DNA of 18,143 bases from JAXGPL01 sp040766985. Its GTDB lineage: Bacteria > Bacillota > Sulfobacillia > JAUYEG01. Below the pieces are notes generated by a model. The model made no database searches and was not told the origin of the DNA. It worked only from the letters and a program-made list of their open reading frames with translations. The translations under genes were made by a program, and so were the position numbers. Below are positions 14,213 to 18,143 of the stretch, in pieces; positions within the stretch are counted from its first letter, which is position 1; the number at the start of each line of letters is the position of its first letter. The stretch spans positions 1 to 18,143 of the forward strand of contig JAXGPL010000030.1 in the NCBI GenBank assembly GCA_040766985.1, given 5' to 3'.

Positions 14213-15091
14213 TCACTCGCCCCCCTCCGTCGCCAGCGCCAAGAGCAACCCTGCCACATCTCCAAGCCAAGTGCAAGCCCGGGCACGCCGGCGGCCGCCC
14301 GGATCGGCGGACCAGACGGCGAGGGGCACGGGATTGCGCGTGTGGGTCGGCACCGAAAGATCCTCGATGTTGCCGTGATCGCTGAACAACACCAGGTAAC
14401 CGGCATCGGAGGCGGTCTGGAACGCGGAGACCAAAACGTCCAGCATCCGGTCCAGGCGCGAGAGGACGCCTGCCGCCTGGGCCTGGTCCTGCGAATGGCC
14501 GGCCCCGTCAGTCAGGAAGTACTCGAACAGCGTCAGGTCGTGCTCCCGGGCCACCGCCAGCGCAGCGGCCGCCGCCTGCTCCGGGGTGATCGGCTCGACC
14601 GGTTGGCCCTGCGCCGCCAGCGAATCGCCGGTGATGTCATGGTATACGGCAGTCCCCCGCGCAATCTGCGAGACTTCGCGCAGCGGCAGCCCCGCCGACG
14701 TAGCCGCGAGCGTCGTTACACTGATGTGCCGGTCGCCGGCGATCATCTTCCGGAGCCCCCGGCGCCCAAACGCGTTGAGGAACGTCGCGCGGCCGCCCCG
14801 TTTGGTCACGCCGTCCAGAAACGTCCCCTGCGCGATCAGCGGCCGGAGGGCGGGCCCGGGAAAGCCGGGCAGATGCCTGCCGCCGGCGTGCCTGGCAGCG
14901 TTCAGGCCGGTAAACAGCGTGACCTGACCGGTCGAACTCTGAGGAAGGCCCGGCGTATCGAGGCACGCGTCCAGCGGCGTCGCGATGTGCGCCAGGTCGC
15001 CGAGGGCGCGCCACTGGGCGCCGGCCAAGGGGTTGGCGGGGCTCGCCGGATCGCCCAGCCCCAACCCGTCCACAAACACCGCAAGGACCAT
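14213..15091 (-). CDS. Alkaline-phosphatase-superfamily metalloenzyme, phosphoglycerate-mutase-like
   Basis: This 292-residue protein carries the two-metal site of the alkaline phosphatase / cofactor-independent phosphoglycerate mutase superfamily: FVDGLGLGD (Asp8), a nucleophile in PQSSTGQVTLFTG (Ser53 or Thr54), TDGAGHSQD (Asp195, His199), SDHGNIED (Asp238, His239) and THTRNPVPL (His250). It is much shorter than true iPGM (about 510 residues) and has a reduced cap. It therefore belongs to the group usually annotated only as putative metalloenzyme or phosphopentomutase-like; the substrate is unknown. It begins 3 nt after the polX stop and ends 1 nt before the mutS2 start codon, so it is embedded in that operon. 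In B. subtilis, polX and mutS2 are adjacent without it. Confidence 0.83.
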   Translation of the reverse strand: MVLAVFVDGLGLGDPASPANPLAGAQWRALGDLAHIATPLDACLDTPGLPQSSTGQVTLFTGLNAARHAGGRHLPGFPGPALRPLIAQGTFLDGVTKRGGRATFLNAFGRRGLRKMIAGDRHISVTTLAATSAGLPLREVSQIARGTAVYHDITGDSLAAQGQPVEPITPEQAAAAALAVAREHDLTLFEYFLTDGAGHSQDQAQAAGVLSRLDRMLDVLVSAFQTASDAGYLVLFSDHGNIEDLSVPTHTRNPVPLAVWSADPGGRRRARACTWLGDVAGLLLALATEGGE

Positions 15092-15094
15092 TGG

Positions 15095-16872
15095 CTAGGC
15101 CTGCCCGCTCTTCCGCCTGCCCGCGTGCCATTGCCGGAGTTGAGCCGCCGGAAGGGTGTTGAGGACGTCGGCGGCCCCGAGCCAGCCCCGCCGCGCCGCG
15201 GTCACGCCGTACGACAGTTCGCCCAGGCTGCGTGCGTCGTGGGCGTCGGTACTTACGACAAGTTTCACGCCCCTGGCAGCCGCCTGCCGGGCGAGATGTG
15301 GCGGCAGGTCCAGGCGGTGCGGCGAAGCGTTGATTTCCAAAGCGATTCCCGAATCCGCAGCGGCTGCGATCAACGCCCCGGCGTCGAGGGGGTACTCCTG
15401 CCGCTCCCCGATAATCCGGCCGGTCGGGTGCGCGATTACGTCGACGAGGGGATGCCGGGCGGCCCTGACCAGCCGCTCGGTCAGGCTCAGGCCCCCGCGC
15501 CGGTTGGGCGAATGGACCGCCGCAACCACCCAGTCCAGCTCCGCCAACGAGTCGTCCGGGAGGTCGAGCGAGCCATCCGGCAACACCTCAACCTCGCAGC
15601 CCCGCAGCAGCACGGGGCCGCCGGGATGAGCGGCGTTCCAGGCGCGGATTTCGGCTCCCTGCAACCGCAACCGCTCCGGGGTCAGGCCGCCGGTAAACGC
15701 CATGGCCTGGCTATGGTCGGTTATGGCCAGATAGCGCATCCCGAGGGCAAAGGCCTGCTCCGCGACGACAGCCAACTCGTCTCGGCCGTCGCTCCAGCGG
15801 GTGTGGCAATGCAGGTCACCCAAGATATCCTCCGCCCGTACCAAGACCGGCAGTTCACCGCGCAGACCGGCCTCGATCTCGCCCTGGTCCTCACGCAATT
15901 CGGGCGGGATGTACGGCAGCCCGAGGGCGGCATAGAGCTCTGCCTCGCTCGCGGCCGGCAAGGATTCGCCGCCATCCTCCGGGAACAGACCGTACTCGTT
16001 AAGGCGGAGCCCCTTTTGCTTGGCCATCTCACGCAGGCGTACATTGTGTTCCTTGGAGCCGGTGAAGTAGACCAGCGCCGCCGGATACTCCTTCTCGGAA
16101 ACCGCCCGCACATCGACCTGCGCGACCGTCCGCATCCGCACGCTTGCCTTAGTGTCGCCGAGGGCCAGGACTTCCTCGACCCCCGACACGCGCACGAACC
16201 GTTCCAGAACGTCACGCGGGTCGGAGGTGGCGACGAGGATGTCGAGATCACCCACGGTTTCCCGGCCGCGCCTCAAGGGCTGCCCGCGGCCTGCACTCCA
16301 ACCACGCCGGGGTACGTTGCCAGTTCGCGGACGATGGCGTCGGCCAGCGGCTTGGCGTGCGCGATCGGCACCCGACCGCCCCAACTGCGCACGGAGGCGA
16401 TACCGGCGAGGACTGCCTCGGCGCGTTTCGGCCCAAGCCCCCGCAACCCGGCCAGCCGGCCGTCGTTGGCGGCTTGCTCCAACTCCTCCAGGGTCGAAAC
16501 CCCGAGTTCGCGCCAGACCAGGGCCGCGGTCTTGGGACCCACGCCCGGAATCCGCATCATACCCAGAACGGTCTGGGGGATCGCTTTGCGCAACTCCTCG
16601 AGTTGCGGGCACGTGCCTGTGGCGATGATCGCCTCGATCTTGAGCTCGAACGCCTCGCCGACTCCCCTGACGTCGCGGAGCTTGCCCCTTTGCCACAGGT
16701 CGGCAAGGGGCTCGGGGTGGCTCTCGATCGACTGCGCCGCTCGCAGGTAAGCGCGCAGCTTGAACCCCTCGATGCCTTTGAGCTCAAGCAGGGCGGCCAT
16801 CTCCAGAAAGCAGGCGGCGATCTCGGAGTTGGTTACCAGCCGGCCTAGTCCTTGCGCTTTCTCTTCGCCCAT
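15095..16872 (-). pseudogene. polX: DNA polymerase X / 3'-5' exonuclease PolX, one frameshift
   Basis: PolX is a family X repair polymerase fused to a PHP-domain nuclease. The N-terminal fragment (16872-16273) has the helix-hairpin-helix regions (LRDVRGVGEAFELKIEAI, then IPGVGPKTAALVWRELG and LRGLGPKRAEAVL). The frame breaks inside the palm motif. One extra T in the coding strand at 16275-16276 explains it; removing it gives GSLRRGRETVGDLDILV, the expected nucleotidyltransferase motif with its metal-binding aspartates. The PHP domain follows: DLHCHTRWSDG, ITDHSQAMAF, GCEVEVLPDG, VVAAVHSPNR, DVIAHPTGR, EINASPHRLDLP and VVSTDAHDARS. The rebuilt length is about 592 residues. ATG 16872 overlaps zapA by 28 bp; a CTG at 16839 fits the usual M-x-TNxEIA beginning better. 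Confidence 0.91.
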
Positions 16873-17159
16873 TCGTCCTCGAAAATCGAAGTCAGGCCCT
16901 CATATTCCTGACGGAGTCTGAACAACTCGTCCGCAATCTGCATCGCCGCAAGGACGGCGATTCTGTTGGTGCCGAGCCTGGCCCCCTGGTTGCCGATCTG
17001 CCGCATCGCGCTGTCCACATACTCCGCAAGGCGTTGGAGATGGGCCGCGTCGGCGGCAGTGCTCTTGAGGGGATATTCTTCCCCGTACACCCGCACCGTG
17101 ACCCTGGTCGGGCCGGCCTCGGACGGCCGCTTGCCCGGGCTCTCGTCAATACTGCTCAT
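16845..17159 (-). CDS. zapA: Cell division protein ZapA
   Basis: ZapA binds FtsZ and promotes bundling of the Z ring at mid-cell. The 104-residue product has the ZapA core RVTVRVYGEEYPLKS, then HLQRLAEYVDSAMRQI, NRIAVLAAMQIADELFRLR and a charged C-terminal helix ending AKRKRKD. An N-terminal tail of about 17 residues makes it slightly longer than B. subtilis ZapA (85 residues). The start is ATG 17159 with GGAGG at 7-nt spacing; the longer open frame upstream has no support. It directly precedes polX, matching the zapA...polX-mutS2 order of B. subtilis. Confidence 0.93.
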   Translation of the reverse strand: MSSIDESPGKRPSEAGPTRVTVRVYGEEYPLKSTAADAAHLQRLAEYVDSAMRQIGNQGARLGTNRIAVLAAMQIADELFRLRQEYEGLTSIFEDEWAKRKRKD

Positions 17160-17214
17160 ACCCTCGCCTCCGCGGTCTAGATTCACCGGTGCGGATAGCG
17201 CTCCTGCCCGTCCG

Positions 17215-18143
17215 TTACCTGCCCCTGGACGCCCGCGCCTCCAGCCGCGCGATCTCGTTTTCGATGTCCCGGTATCGCTGCAGGCGGCGCCGGGACTCGC
17301 GTGGGCTGATCGAACCCCTCGTACGCAGCATCTCGGCCTCCAGCGCCGAACGCTCGGCCACAAGGCTCTGGATCTTCTGCCTAAGCCCGTGACCCCCCGC
17401 GCGGGACGCGGGGGCATCGTCGTCCGGCGGAAGAGGCCGCTTTGCGGTAGCGGCTCCCGCCGCACGCGCCGCCCGGTAGGAGCTGAAGTTGCCACGGTGG
17501 TAGGCCGGACCGGAGGGCTCGAACGCGAGTATGGAGTTTGCCACCCTGTCGATGAAGTAGCGGTCATGGGAAACCATAATCACCGTCCCGCCGTACGCCG
17601 CAAGTGCGTCCTCAAGCGAGGATCGTGCCGAGATGTCAAGATGGTTGGTTGGCTCGTCGAGGAGCAGCACGTTGGCGCCGGAGACGAGGAGCCCCGCCAT
17701 CGACAGGCGGCACCGCTCACCGCCGCTCAACGAACGAACCTGCTTATGCACTTCCTCGCCACGGAACTCAAAGCCGGCAAGCAGGCTCCGGGCCTCGCCG
17801 GGCAGCATCTCGCACTGGGCGAGCATGTTGTCAAGTACGGAGAGGTCGTCGTCGAGGTCCGACAGATCCTGGCGCAAGTAAGCCGGTTCAGTGCCGTGCC
17901 CCCAGTGAACCGAGCCCTCCGCCGCGTCCAGCTCGCCGAGCAGTACGCGGAGCAAAGTCGTCTTGCCGGACCCGTTCGGGCCGATGAGAGCCAGCCGGTC
18001 GCCCGCGCGCACGTCGAAATCCAATCCCGAAAACAGCCTGCGATCCCCTGCGCTGGCCGCAAGGCCGCGGACCGATAGGACTTCCCTGCCGGAAGAAGAG
18101 CGGACATCGAATCTGAATCTGGGCCGCACAGCCGTCCGCGACC
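17215..18143 (-). CDS. ABC-F family ATPase, C-terminal half (cut by the window edge)
   Basis: This is the second nucleotide-binding domain of an ABC-F protein, a soluble twin-ATPase family that acts on the ribosome as translation factors or antibiotic-protection proteins. It shows Walker A IGPNGSGKTT, signature RSLSGGERCRLS, Walker B VLLLDEPTNHLD and the switch SHDRYFIDRVA, all typical of ABC-F. No membrane segment is present. The C-terminal 80 or so residues are charged and helical (LRQKIQSLVAERSALEAEM, then RRLQRYRDIENEIARLEARA), consistent with the family's C-terminal extension. The frame stays open to position 18143, and the first ABC domain and linker (about 300 residues) should lie outside. 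The GTG at 18129 is therefore not the true start. The subfamily cannot be set without the missing half. Confidence 0.93.
   Translation of the reverse strand, partial: SRTAVRPRFRFDVRSSSGREVLSVRGLAASAGDRRLFSGLDFDVRAGDRLALIGPNGSGKTTLLRVLLGELDAAEGSVHWGHGTEPAYLRQDLSDLDDDLSVLDNMLAQCEMLPGEARSLLAGFEFRGEEVHKQVRSLSGGERCRLSMAGLLVSGANVLLLDEPTNHLDISARSSLEDALAAYGGTVIMVSHDRYFIDRVANSILAFEPSGPAYHRGNFSSYRAARAAGAATAKRPLPPDDDAPASRAGGHGLRQKIQSLVAERSALEAEMLRTRGSISPRESRRRLQRYRDIENEIARLEARASRGR

Noticed and set aside
14141..16750. Very long plus-strand open frame (869 codons) opposite polX and the phosphatase-like gene
   Set aside because: It is an antisense shadow created by GC-rich codon use. It has low-complexity Arg/Gly/Pro content and no recognisable motif, and the minus-strand frames carry clear PolX, PHP and phosphatase motifs.
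17160..17567. N-terminal extension of the zapA frame upstream of ATG 17159
   Set aside because: It overlaps the end of the ABC-F gene, has no ZapA similarity, and the ATG at 17159 has a good ribosome-binding site.

Overview
The window looks like chromosome from a GC-rich (judged by eye, well above 55% G+C), spore-forming member of the Bacillota, of the Clostridia / Desulfotomaculia / Moorellia kind. The signs are two sporulation-type genes (yunB and a BofC C-terminal-domain protein), a tyrosyl T-box leader, strong AGGAGG-type ribosome binding sites with many GTG/TTG starts, and the zapA-polX-mutS2 gene order also known from Bacillus subtilis. I cannot name a genus.

Layout. All genes are on the minus strand except one, so they are read from high to low coordinates. 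At the right edge is the C-terminal half of an ABC-F ATPase (17215-18143), then zapA, polX, an alkaline-phosphatase-superfamily (phosphoglycerate-mutase-like) gene and mutS2 (11823-17159). A 250-bp gap with two copies of a 73-bp repeat separates mutS2 from a convergent plus-strand class A penicillin-binding protein (9007-11568). This PBP carries an unexpected cupredoxin-like domain at its C-terminus. Divergent from it is tyrS, behind a complete T-box leader (8525-8805), followed by yunB and its terminators. A compact unit comes next (promoter, perfect Shine-Dalgarno, 27-codon ORF, terminator; 6218-6443), just ahead of an ABC exporter pair. Then follow rseC-like, larE, nadE, yebC, a bofC-domain gene and ruvC (1-6161), probably one long operon or a few overlapping transcripts.

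How the genes fit together. The right block is DNA maintenance and division (ZapA, PolX, MutS2). The left end is DNA recombination and translation (RuvC, YebC) with a membrane-anchored sporulation-type gene between them. LarE and NadE are adjacent PP-loop ATP-pyrophosphatases. The PBP, YunB and BofC-like genes point to envelope and spore biology. No rRNA, tRNA, CRISPR array, phage or transposase gene was seen.

A major caveat is that six genes (nadE, rseC-like, yunB, tyrS, mutS2, polX) are broken by about fifteen frameshifts. Seven of these lie within about 450 bp of tyrS. Most can be explained by gain or loss of one base in a homopolymer or two bases in a dinucleotide run, and the protein sequence on each side is well conserved. 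That looks more like sequencing or assembly error than old gene decay, so these genes are probably intact in the organism.
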